Assembly (NCBI GenBank): GCA_037190665.1
Contig: JBBCJT010000031.1
Span: 19,424-83,423, forward strand
Direction of reading: 5' to 3'
DNA: 64,000 nucleotides
DNA from: JBBCJT01 sp037190665
Lineage (GTDB): Bacteria; Pseudomonadota; Alphaproteobacteria; Acetobacterales; Acetobacteraceae
Part shown: positions 16,834-24,493 of the stretch, piece by piece
Position numbering within the stretch: position 1 is the first letter of the stretch
Layout of the letters: each line of letters opens with the position of its first letter
Notes under the pieces: generated by a model
What the model was told of the DNA's origin: nothing
Database searches by the model: none
Seen by the model: only the letters and a program-made list of their open reading frames with translations
Position numbers and translations under genes: made by a program

Positions 16834-18438
16834 ATGGATGACGAATCCGCCGCGCCGCAAACGCGGCGCGATCTGCTCGCCATGATCGGCACGGTCGCCG
16901 GCGGCGCCGTGATGTATCAGGCCATGACCAGCCTCGGCCACGCGGAGGAATCGCCCTACACCGGGCCCATCCGGCTGGAAGGCGACCCGCGCGGCGCGTC
17001 CGTGCTGATCCTCGGCGCGGGTCTTGCCGGCATGGTCGCCGCGCTGGAACTCCGCAAGGCCGGCTATCAGGTCCAGGTGCTGGAGTATCAGGACCGCCTC
17101 GGCGGGCGGAACTGGACGCTGCGCGGCGGCGACACCTTCACCGAACTCGGCGGCGAGACGCAGACCTGCCGCTTCGATCCGGGCCTGTACATCAACCCCG
17201 GCCCGTGGCGCGTGCCGTATCACCACCATGGCTTCCTCGACTACGCGAAGCGGCTGGGCGTGCGGCTGGAACCGTTCGTGCAGGTCAACCACAACGCCTA
17301 TGCGCATTCGGCCAACGCCTATGGCGGCAAGCCGAAGCGGTTCCGCGAGGTGCAGGCCGATTTCATCGGCAACGTCGCGGAGATGCTCGCCAAGGCGGCG
17401 AATCAGGACAAGCTCGACCAGCCGCTGTCGAAGGACGACAAGGACGCGCTGCTGGCCGCGCTCAGGAGCTGGGGCGCGCTGGATGGGAACTACACCTATC
17501 GCGAGAGCCTCGCGACCTCCGACCGGAGGGGCTTCGAGCGCGATCCGGGCGGCGGGCTGGCGGGTCCGCCGCAGACCTCGAAGCCGCTGGAGCGGAACGA
17601 GCTGATGCGCTCCGGCCTGTGGCGCACGCTGATCACCGGCATGGTCCACGAGTTCCAGACCACGATCTTCCAGCCGGTCGGCGGCATGGACATGCTGGGC
17701 AAGGCGCTGGCCCGCGAGGTCGGCGGTCTGGTGCGCATGAACGCCAAGGTGACGAAGATCCATCAGGACCCGTCGGGCGTCACCGTCACGTACACGGACA
17801 CGAAGGCCGGCGGCGCGCCGCAGACGACGAAGGCGGACTGGTGCCTCTGCACCATCCCGCTGTCGATCCTCAGCCAGATCGAGATCAATGTCGGCTCGAA
17901 GATGGCCGCCGGCATCGACGCCGCATCGGCCTACGACGCCTCGGTGAAGGTCGGGCTCCAGTTCAGGCGGCGTTTCTGGGAACAGGACGATGCGATCTTC
18001 GGCGGCATCAGCACCACCGACCTGCCGATCCGCCAGATCTCCTACCCGTCGAGCGACTTCTTCTCCGACGGGAAGGGCGTCCTGCTCGGCGCCTATCCCT
18101 ATAACGGCCCCGCGGCCTACCTGCTCAGCGCGATGTCGGCGGAACAGCGGGTGCGCAAGGCGGTGGAGGACGGATCGAAGATCCACCCCCAATACCCGCA
18201 GGAGTTCGAGAACGGCGTGTCGGTCGCCTGGCACCGCATTCCGTGGACGCTCGGCTGCGCGGCGAGCTGGCCGGGCGAGACGCGCAAGCAGCACTACGCG
18301 GATCTCTGCGCCATCGACGGGCGGATCGCACTGGCGGGCGAGCATCTGTCCTATCTGCCGGCGTGGCAGGAAGGGGCGATCCTTTCCTCGCTCGATGCCA
18401 TCACGCGGCTGCACAAGCGCATCGTCGGGGGGAACTGA
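16834..18438 (+). CDS. Tat-exported flavin monoamine oxidase / L-amino acid oxidase-like enzyme
   Basis: The 534-residue protein oxidises an amine or amino acid with FAD. Its N-terminus has a twin-arginine motif (TRRDLLAMIG, residues 10-19) and a hydrophobic stretch ending near HAEE, so export by Tat is likely. VLILGAGLAGMVAALELRKAGYQVQVLEYQDRLGGRNWT (about 57-95) is the FAD-binding dinucleotide fold of the amine oxidase superfamily. RIALAGEHLSYLPAWQEGAILSSLDAI near the C-terminus is the closing FAD motif. I start at ATG 16834 because AGGAGA lies eight bases upstream; an ATG at 16807 lacks this. A c-type cytochrome gene starts three bases after the stop, suggesting it as electron acceptor instead of oxygen. 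Confidence 0.8.
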   Translation: MDDESAAPQTRRDLLAMIGTVAGGAVMYQAMTSLGHAEESPYTGPIRLEGDPRGASVLILGAGLAGMVAALELRKAGYQVQVLEYQDRLGGRNWTLRGGDTFTELGGETQTCRFDPGLYINPGPWRVPYHHHGFLDYAKRLGVRLEPFVQVNHNAYAHSANAYGGKPKRFREVQADFIGNVAEMLAKAANQDKLDQPLSKDDKDALLAALRSWGALDGNYTYRESLATSDRRGFERDPGGGLAGPPQTSKPLERNELMRSGLWRTLITGMVHEFQTTIFQPVGGMDMLGKALAREVGGLVRMNAKVTKIHQDPSGVTVTYTDTKAGGAPQTTKADWCLCTIPLSILSQIEINVGSKMAAGIDAASAYDASVKVGLQFRRRFWEQDDAIFGGISTTDLPIRQISYPSSDFFSDGKGVLLGAYPYNGPAAYLLSAMSAEQRVRKAVEDGSKIHPQYPQEFENGVSVAWHRIPWTLGCAASWPGETRKQHYADLCAIDGRIALAGEHLSYLPAWQEGAILSSLDAITRLHKRIVGGN

Positions 18439-18441
18439 TCC

Positions 18442-18843
18442 ATGCGCACGCAATGCAAGCTGGCTGCGTCCGGCATGGTCATCGCACTCGCCGGCGCGGC
18501 CATCGCGCAGACGGCAGCGCCGCGTCCCCCCTACATCCTGCCGACGCAGGTGGCCGCCCGCGATGGCGCGGGCGTGTATCGCGAGGTCTGCGCCGCCTGC
18601 CACATGCCGGACGGCAAGGGCGCGATCGGTGCCGGCGCCTATCCGGCGCTGACGAACAACGAGAAGCTGGAGGTCGCGGGCTATCCGATCGCGCTGATCC
18701 TGAACGGCCAGCGGGCGATGCCGGGCTTCGGCCGGATGCTGGACGACCAGCAGGTGGCCGCCGTGACCGCCTATATCCGCACGAACTTCGGCAACCGCTT
18801 CACCGGGGCCGTGCGTGCTGACGACGTGAAGACGATGCGTTGA
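18442..18843 (+). CDS. Periplasmic c-type cytochrome, single haem
   Basis: The 133-residue protein has a signal peptide (hydrophobic residues 7-22, likely cut after AIA) and one haem-binding motif, C50-A-A-C53-H54. M93 in GQRAMPGFG is the probable axial ligand. It matches class I cytochrome c domains of the kind that accept electrons from periplasmic dehydrogenases. It starts three bases after the amine oxidase gene and overlaps the next gene region, so one operon is likely. It would carry electrons from the flavoenzyme to the respiratory chain; that pairing is inferred from gene order. Confidence 0.85.
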   Translation: MRTQCKLAASGMVIALAGAAIAQTAAPRPPYILPTQVAARDGAGVYREVCAACHMPDGKGAIGAGAYPALTNNEKLEVAGYPIALILNGQRAMPGFGRMLDDQQVAAVTAYIRTNFGNRFTGAVRADDVKTMR

Positions 18844-18863
18844 TGTCCTGCAGGAGTACGACG

Positions 18864-19355
18864 ATGCGCCTTCTGGCCGGTCTTGCTGTCCTTGTCGCCT
18901 GTGTGGGCGCGGTCTCCGCGCAGGAGGTGGTGCGCCACCGCACGCCGGGATCGAACTTCCCCATCGCCGCGGCGGTGGAGGTGCCGGCGGGGATGACCAC
19001 GGTCCATGTCAGCGGCGCCGTGCCGCGCATGATCGAGGGTACGACCGCCGCCCGCGACAGCGTCGCTGCGTTCGGGGACACGAAGGCGCAGACCGTCTCC
19101 GTGCTGCGCGCGATCGAGGCGACCTTGGCGCGGCTGAACCTCGCGATGGGCGATGTGGTGAAGATGCAGGTCTTCCTCGTCGGCGATCCGGACAAGGGCG
19201 GGCGGATGGATTTCGCCGGCTTCATGGAGGGCTACACGCAGTTCTTCGGCACGCAGGCGCAGCCGAACCTGCCGGCGCGATCGGTTATGCAGGTGGCTGG
19301 TCTGGTGAATCCGGGCTGGCTGGTGGAGATCGAGGTCACCGCCGCGCGGCGGTGA
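18864..19355 (+). CDS. Secreted RidA/YjgF-family protein
   Basis: RidA proteins hydrolyse reactive enamine/imine intermediates released by PLP or flavin enzymes. This 163-residue member keeps the catalytic arginine (R139 in LPARSVMQVAGL) and the VEIEV motif. It also carries a signal peptide (MRLLAGLAVLVACVGAVSA, residues 1-19), which is unusual because RidA is normally cytosolic. ATG 18864 was chosen for the AGGAG 8 bases upstream and for this signal peptide; an ATG at 18843 is possible. Together with the exported amine oxidase and cytochrome c it suggests that imine products formed in the periplasm are hydrolysed there. Confidence 0.8.
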   Translation: MRLLAGLAVLVACVGAVSAQEVVRHRTPGSNFPIAAAVEVPAGMTTVHVSGAVPRMIEGTTAARDSVAAFGDTKAQTVSVLRAIEATLARLNLAMGDVVKMQVFLVGDPDKGGRMDFAGFMEGYTQFFGTQAQPNLPARSVMQVAGLVNPGWLVEIEVTAARR

Positions 19356-19404
19356 TACCCGCCTGCACGCGGGAGGTTTGCGAGGCCGCCGTGACGTTGC
19401 CTTC

Positions 19405-19531
19405 TCCCTCTCCCGCTTGCGGGAGAGGGCCGGGGTGAGGGTGCTTTCCCCAGCACCACCGTGAGGTCTCGCCTCTGCGAACCCCTCACCCTGTCCCTCT
19501 CCCGCCGGGCGGGAGAGGGGACCTTGCGTGA
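19405..19531 (+). repeat. Composite palindromic repeat, copy 1
   Basis: Two palindromes of the type CCCTCTCCCGC-GCGGGAGAGGG bracket a spacer that contains CAGCACCACCGTGAGG. The left palindrome is followed by CCGGGGTGAGGG, the right is preceded by CCCTCACCCTGTC and followed by GACCTTGCGT. The same composite occurs at 52131-52259 in the same orientation, and inverted at 55058-55197 and 63779-63878. It lies between the convergent ridA-like and mepA genes. It is REP/BIME-like. Confidence 0.8.
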
Positions 19532-19591
19532 CGCTTTCTGCCTTCAACTTTCCTCGTCCTCGCCGAACCGGGGGCGAGGCGCGCCGCAGTC

Positions 19592-20443
19592 CTACCGCGC
19601 CGCGGCCACCGCCGCGGGTGCGGCCAGCACGGCGGCGCAGGCCGCCGGCAGCACCGGCCGCGACGGCGGGCGTGGCCGGGAAGGGGGCTTACGCGGCACG
19701 TCGAGCTGGGCGAACCACCAGTCGAGCGAGGCATCGCAGCCGTCGCCGGGCGGTGGCGGTGCCTGATCGTGGCACTCCGGCTGTCCCGCCGGGCAGCGCA
19801 GGCGGATGTGGAAATGCGCGGCGTGTCCCCACCACGGGCGGATCGTGCGCAGCCAGGCGCGGTCGGGGCCGGCGGTCTCGCACAGCCGGCGCTTGATCGC
19901 GAAATGCACGAAGATGCGGTCCATCCCCGGCAGCGCCGCCGCCGTGCGGAGCAGCTCCGCATGCGCATCCGTCCAGCGGTTCAGGTCCACCGAACGCTGG
20001 TCGGGCCGCACGAGCGATGGCGGCTCGATGTTCTCGCGCTGCGCGGCCGGCCGCACCGTCTTGGGCGACAGGTCGAACCAGATATCGGCGTCGAGCCCGA
20101 TCTGATGGCTCGCATGGCCCCAGGGCATCGGCCCGCCGCGGGCCTGACCCAGATCACCGATATAGATGTCGGGGAAGCCGGCCGCCTGCAGCCGCGCGCC
20201 CAGCGTGCGGATGCTCGCGACGAGGTTCGGATGGCCCCAGAAGCGGCTGCGCGAGAGGCGGATCGTCTGGAAGCCCGGCCCTTCGGTCGGCAGCGCCACC
20301 GCGCCCGCGATGCAGCCGGCGCCATGGTTGCCGATCAGGCGCGGCGGGCCCTGCGTGGGCAGCGCCACGTCGCGCCAGTCGGCCGCGAACGCGGGAGCGG
20401 CCAGCAGCAGCATTGCCATCCATACGGCGCGCAGGCGCCGCAT
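19592..20443 (-). CDS. mepA: Penicillin-insensitive murein endopeptidase (M74 family)
   Basis: The 283-residue protein has a signal peptide (residues 1-20, cut near AFA-ADW). It matches MepA, a periplasmic zinc peptidase that cuts peptidoglycan cross-links. Diagnostic pieces are RSRFWGHPNL, the zinc-site motif PMPWGHASHQIGLDADIWF near residues 112-130, and PWWGHAAHFHIRLRCP with the second histidine group near 205-220. Cysteines CIAGA, RLCETAG and CPAGQPEC are likely disulfides. Its start is four bases after the stop of the Wza-like gene, so the two are in one operon. That suggests peptidoglycan opening for passage of the export machine. The C-terminal tail is Pro/Ala-rich and unusual. Confidence 0.9.
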   Translation of the reverse strand: MRRLRAVWMAMLLLAAPAFAADWRDVALPTQGPPRLIGNHGAGCIAGAVALPTEGPGFQTIRLSRSRFWGHPNLVASIRTLGARLQAAGFPDIYIGDLGQARGGPMPWGHASHQIGLDADIWFDLSPKTVRPAAQRENIEPPSLVRPDQRSVDLNRWTDAHAELLRTAAALPGMDRIFVHFAIKRRLCETAGPDRAWLRTIRPWWGHAAHFHIRLRCPAGQPECHDQAPPPPGDGCDASLDWWFAQLDVPRKPPSRPRPPSRPVLPAACAAVLAAPAAVAAAR

Positions 20444-20447
20444 CGGC

Positions 20448-21002
20448 TCAGAACCGCCGCTCGAACACGGTGACGACGTCGCCGGGTTTGAGGAAGGCAG
20501 CGCGGCCTGCGCGCGATTCGGTCGCCACACCGTCCGTGGTGCGGGTGACCGACACCTCGTCCTGGAAGGCGCGGTAGGTGAAGCCGCCCGCGATCGCCAC
20601 CGACGTCAGCACCGTCATGCCGGGCTGGTAGGCGAACTGGCCCGGCCGTTCCACCTGACCGAGCACGAAGATCGGCCGGTAGGTGACGACCTCCACGGCG
20701 ATGGAGGGATTGCGGAACAGGTTGGCGCGGCGCATCGCCTCGGCGATGCCGGCCTCCACGTCGCGCGGCGAACGCCCGGCCGCGGGGATGGAGCCGACCA
20801 GCGGCAGGGAGATGCGGCCCGCGTCGTTGACGCGGAATTCCCCCGTCAGCCGCGGATCATCGAACGTGATCACACGGACCGTGTCGCCGGTGCCGAGGAG
20901 GTATTCGGCGGGCGCGCCACCTTCCAGCGGCGGCAGCTTTTCCGCCGGGTTACCGCAGGCCCCGAGGGCCAGGACGCACGCAAGCACTAGCAAACGCGGC
21001 AT
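20448..21002 (-). CDS. Polysaccharide export lipoprotein (Wza/GumB-like, Poly_export plus SLBB)
   Basis: This 184-residue outer-membrane lipoprotein is the probable exit channel subunit for an exopolysaccharide. A lipobox (LVLACVLALGAC, cysteine near residue 15) follows the short N-region. YLLGTGDTVRVITFDDPRLTGEFRVNDAGRISLPLVGSIPAAGRSPRDVEAGI is the Poly_export domain, and IFVLGQVERPGQFAYQPGMTVLTSVAIAGGFT is an SLBB domain. It is short, like GumB, and lacks the extra C-terminal domains of Wza. I start at ATG 21002; the same frame is open for over 2 kb upstream but there it only mirrors the kinase gene on the other strand. It is divergent from the Wzc-like gene. Confidence 0.88.
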   Translation of the reverse strand: MPRLLVLACVLALGACGNPAEKLPPLEGGAPAEYLLGTGDTVRVITFDDPRLTGEFRVNDAGRISLPLVGSIPAAGRSPRDVEAGIAEAMRRANLFRNPSIAVEVVTYRPIFVLGQVERPGQFAYQPGMTVLTSVAIAGGFTYRAFQDEVSVTRTTDGVATESRAGRAAFLKPGDVVTVFERRF

Positions 21003-21188
21003 TCGCACGGGATTGTGTTCTCCCCTCGGGACCGGCTTGCACCCTACCCGCGGCGTCCGGCCGGTGCCAAGCAAAGGGGTGGCCGTTCCGGGGAACGCAC
21101 GGCCTTGCCACGACGTTATCGTTTGACGCAGTGCAGCAAGGACAGGCAAAATCGATCCTGCGACGTTAGACATGTCACCGAAATTGAG

Positions 21189-23462
21189 ATGCTGAACCGA
21201 CCGGGCGATATCGCCGAGCCGGCTTCCGACCGTCGTTCGCGCAAGCGGGCCGAACTCGTTGCCTTCCATCAGCCAGAGATGGAAGTCGGCGGGATGTCGA
21301 TCGCTGCGCTTGCGACCATGGTCCGGCGCCGCAAGTTCATCCTGCTGCTGTGCGCGCTGATCGTGCCGATCCTCGCCTGGATCGGCCTGCAGCAGGTCAC
21401 GCCGCGCTACACCGCCATCGCGACGGTGATGTTCGAGCCGCAGGACTATCGGGCCAACGAGCTGCAGAGCATCCTGCGCGACGACCCCACCACCGATGCG
21501 GTGCTGGCGAGCCAGGTGGAGATCATCCGCAGCCGCGCCATCGCGGAGCGGGTGGGCGACAGGCTCGACCTGTCGAAGCGGCCCGAGTTCAACTGGTACA
21601 TCCGCGAACCTTCCCCCGTGGGCGACTGGTTCGCGCGTACGCGCCGCTTCCTCGGCGACGGCATCGCGCGGGTGTTCCCCGCGACCGCGCCCTGGTTCGA
21701 ACCGGCCGTTGAGCAGGAGCCCAGCGCCGAGGCCGTGCGCGAGTCGATGATCCAGACGGTGCGGGACGCCATCGTCCCGCGCGTGCTGCGCGGCTCGCGG
21801 GTGATCGAGATCGGGTTCATGAGCGAGAACCCCCAGGTCGCGGCGCGGGCAGCCAATCTGGTCGCCGAGTACTATGCGACCGACCAGCTCGAGAACAAGT
21901 TCGACGCCGTCCGCCGCGCCAATGAATGGCTCGAGACGCGGATCGGCCAGTTGCGCGGCGAGGTGACGCAGGCGGAGGAGAAGATCGCCCGCTTCCGTGC
22001 CGAATCGGGGCTGGTGCAGGGCGTGTCCTCGGTGCTGACCACCGAGCAGATGCAGAAGCTCAACGCCGACCTGCTGGCCGCGCGCAACGACCTTGCGCTG
22101 GCCGAGGCGCGGGTGGGACAGGCGCGCGGCCGCAATGCCGGGGCGACGGTCACCGCCAACCAGTCCGGCACGGTGCAGGCGCTGCGGCTGCAGCAGGCGC
22201 AGCTCCGCGCGGAGCTGCGGCGGCTGCGCTCCCAGTTCGGTGCCAACCACCCGGACGTGCAGCGCGTGGAAGGTCAGCTCAACGAGATATCCGCCTCGCT
22301 GGGCGGCGAGATCGGCCGCGCTGTGACGGTGGCCGAGACCGACGTGCGCGCCGCGCGGGAGCGGGTGCGCATCCTCGAAGACACGCTGCGCACCACCAGC
22401 CAGCAGATCGAACAGAACGCCGAGGCCGAGATCCCGCTGCGCGCGCTGGAACGCGAGGCCGATGCGGCGCGCAACCTGTTCCAGGCGGTGCTCGCCCGCA
22501 GCCAGCAGATCGCCCAGCAGACGGCGATCGAGAAGCCGGACGCGCGCACGCTGACCCCGGCCACTCCGCCCGGCCAGCCGTCCTCGCCCAAGACGCTGAT
22601 CATCATGGCGGGCGCGATCGTGGGCGGCATCGCCTTCGGCCTGCTCGTCGTCTACCTGCTCGAGATGGTGGACAGCTCGTTCCGCAGCGGCGAGGACGTG
22701 CGCACCGTGCTCGGCCTGCCCTGCTTCGCGCTGGTGCCGCAGATCAAGCGCGGCCTGCTCGGCCGCATGCGGGTGGAGGACTACGTCGCCCGAAAACCGC
22801 TCTCCGCCTTCGCGGAGGCGTTGCGCGCGTTGCGTGCCGGGCTGTGGCTGGGGGCCGAGCATCCCAGGGTGATCGCGATCACCGCCGCGCGGCCGGGCGA
22901 GGGCAAGACCATCACCGCCATCGCGCTCGGCCGGTCGGCGGCGATGAACGGCGAGCGCGTCTGCGTGCTGGATTGCGACATCCGCCAGCCCAGCTTCGGC
23001 CGGCTGATGCGCGCGGAAGGCGCGCAGGGCATCGTCGATTGCCTGCTCGGCAACGCGCGCGCCGAGGACATCATCCGCAAGGACTGGCTGACCTCGATGG
23101 ACTTCATCCCGGCCGGGGCGGCGGAGACGCATTCGCTCGGCCTGTTCATGTCCGATGCGATGACCAAGCTGCTCGACCGGCTGCGGGAGGATTACGACCT
23201 GATCCTGCTCGACGCGCCGCCGGCCTTCGCCATGGCCGATGCGCGCGTGGTCGCGCGGCTCGCGGACGCCACGCTGCTCTGCGTGCGCTGGCGCGACACG
23301 CCGCGTTCGGTGGTGCGCAACTCGCTGGAGCTGCTGGAGGACGCGAAGGCGCATGTGGTCGGTGCGGCGCTGACCCGGGTGGATGCGAAGGTGCATTCCC
23401 GCTCCGGCTTCGCCGATGCCGAGGTCTATCACCCGCGCTACGGCGCCTATTTCCGCGAGTAG
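21189..23462 (+). CDS. Wzc-like polysaccharide co-polymerase with tyrosine autokinase domain
   Basis: The 757-residue inner-membrane protein controls chain length and export of polysaccharide. A Wzz domain with first transmembrane helix (FILLLCALIVPILAWIGL, near residues 49-66) is followed by a long coiled-coil periplasmic region and a second helix (LIIMAGAIVGGIAFGLLVVYLLEMV near 470). The cytoplasmic BY-kinase has Walker A ITAARPGEGKTITAIA (K573), Walker A' CVLDCDIRQPSFGR and Walker B LILLDAPPAF. Its C-terminus (VYHPRYGAYFRE) contains the tyrosines that such kinases autophosphorylate. Start is ATG 21189. It is divergent from the Wza-like gene and six bases from the GalE-like gene. Confidence 0.92.
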   Translation: MLNRPGDIAEPASDRRSRKRAELVAFHQPEMEVGGMSIAALATMVRRRKFILLLCALIVPILAWIGLQQVTPRYTAIATVMFEPQDYRANELQSILRDDPTTDAVLASQVEIIRSRAIAERVGDRLDLSKRPEFNWYIREPSPVGDWFARTRRFLGDGIARVFPATAPWFEPAVEQEPSAEAVRESMIQTVRDAIVPRVLRGSRVIEIGFMSENPQVAARAANLVAEYYATDQLENKFDAVRRANEWLETRIGQLRGEVTQAEEKIARFRAESGLVQGVSSVLTTEQMQKLNADLLAARNDLALAEARVGQARGRNAGATVTANQSGTVQALRLQQAQLRAELRRLRSQFGANHPDVQRVEGQLNEISASLGGEIGRAVTVAETDVRAARERVRILEDTLRTTSQQIEQNAEAEIPLRALEREADAARNLFQAVLARSQQIAQQTAIEKPDARTLTPATPPGQPSSPKTLIIMAGAIVGGIAFGLLVVYLLEMVDSSFRSGEDVRTVLGLPCFALVPQIKRGLLGRMRVEDYVARKPLSAFAEALRALRAGLWLGAEHPRVIAITAARPGEGKTITAIALGRSAAMNGERVCVLDCDIRQPSFGRLMRAEGAQGIVDCLLGNARAEDIIRKDWLTSMDFIPAGAAETHSLGLFMSDAMTKLLDRLREDYDLILLDAPPAFAMADARVVARLADATLLCVRWRDTPRSVVRNSLELLEDAKAHVVGAALTRVDAKVHSRSGFADAEVYHPRYGAYFRE

Positions 23463-23467
23463 ATCAA

Positions 23468-24478
23468 ATGGGGCGCTATCTGGTCACCGGCGGGGCCGGC
23501 TATGTCGGCAGCCACGTCGTCGCTGCCATGCTGGACCGCGGCGATGAGGTCGTGGTGGTGGACAATCTCCGCCAGGGCCATCGTGCCGCCGTGCTGTCGC
23601 CGGCGAAGCTGATCGTCGCCGATCTTGCCGATGCGGCGGCACTCGACCGTGTGCTGACGGATGGCCCGTGGGACGGGGTGGTGCACCTCGCCGCGCTGTC
23701 GCTGGTGGGCGAGAGCATGCGCGATCCGATGCGCTACCTGCGCGAGAACGGACAGAACGGCATCGCGCTGATCGAGGCATGCATCCGCCATGGCGTGAAG
23801 CGCTTCGTGCTGTCCTCGACCGCCAACCTGTTCGGCAATGCCGAGACGATGCCGATCGCGGAGGATGCGCCGATCTCCCCCGGCTCGCCCTATGGCGAGA
23901 GCAAGCTGATGATCGAGCGCGCGCTGCACTGGGCCACCGAGGTGCACGGCATGGCGACCGCCGCGCTGCGCTACTTCAACGCCGCCGGTGCGGACCCCGC
24001 GGGACGGCTGGGCGAGGATCACGATCCGGAGACCCATCTGATCCCGCTGGTGATCGGCGCCGCCCTCGGCCGCCGCCCGCCGCTGACTGTGTTCGGCACC
24101 GACTATCCCACGCCGGACGGCACCTGCATCCGTGACTACATCCATGTCGCCGATCTCGCCTCGGCGCACCTCGCGGTGCTCGACCGGCTCGATGGCGGGG
24201 CGCGGGCGTTCAACCTCGGCAACGGTGCGGGCGCTTCGGTGCGGGAGGTGATCCGCGCGGTGGAGGAGGTCTCGGGCAAGCGCGTGCCCTTGGTGGAAGG
24301 CGCCCGCCGCGCGGGCGATCCGGCGGCGCTGGTCGCCTCCTCCGCGAAGCTGCGGGCGGAGACCGGCTGGACGCCGCGCTTTCCCGCGCTGCGCGACATC
24401 GTGGCGACGGCCTATGCGTGGCATGTCGCGCACCCGGATGGTTATGCGGACGCGACGGACCTGCGCGCGGCCTCCTGA
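23468..24478 (+). CDS. galE: UDP-glucose 4-epimerase (GalE family)
   Basis: The 336-residue short-chain dehydrogenase/epimerase interconverts UDP-glucose and UDP-galactose, feeding galactose into the polysaccharide. It has the NAD-binding TGGAGYVG at residues 7-14, the SDR catalytic Y142-x3-K146 in SPYGESK, and the active-site serine/threonine in SSTANLFG. ALRYFNAAGAD and PTPDGTCIRDYIHVADLASAHL are GalE-specific signatures. Start ATG 23468 follows the Wzc-like gene by five bases. Specificity for other UDP-sugars (for example UDP-GlcNAc) cannot be excluded. Confidence 0.9.
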   Translation: MGRYLVTGGAGYVGSHVVAAMLDRGDEVVVVDNLRQGHRAAVLSPAKLIVADLADAAALDRVLTDGPWDGVVHLAALSLVGESMRDPMRYLRENGQNGIALIEACIRHGVKRFVLSSTANLFGNAETMPIAEDAPISPGSPYGESKLMIERALHWATEVHGMATAALRYFNAAGADPAGRLGEDHDPETHLIPLVIGAALGRRPPLTVFGTDYPTPDGTCIRDYIHVADLASAHLAVLDRLDGGARAFNLGNGAGASVREVIRAVEEVSGKRVPLVEGARRAGDPAALVASSAKLRAETGWTPRFPALRDIVATAYAWHVAHPDGYADATDLRAAS

Positions 24479-24493
24479 TCGCGGCGGCATCGC

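Noticed and set aside
19405..19531. Possible CRISPR array from repeated CCCTCTCCCGC units
   Set aside because: Only two palindromes per site, in inverted arrangement, with no regular spacers and no cas genes; a REP/BIME-like element fits better.
20448..23432. Very long minus-strand open frame opposite the Wzc-like kinase gene
   Set aside because: Only its last 184 codons (20448-21002) look like a real protein, the Wza-like lipoprotein. The rest is Arg/His/Gly-rich and mirrors the kinase gene, as expected in high-GC DNA.
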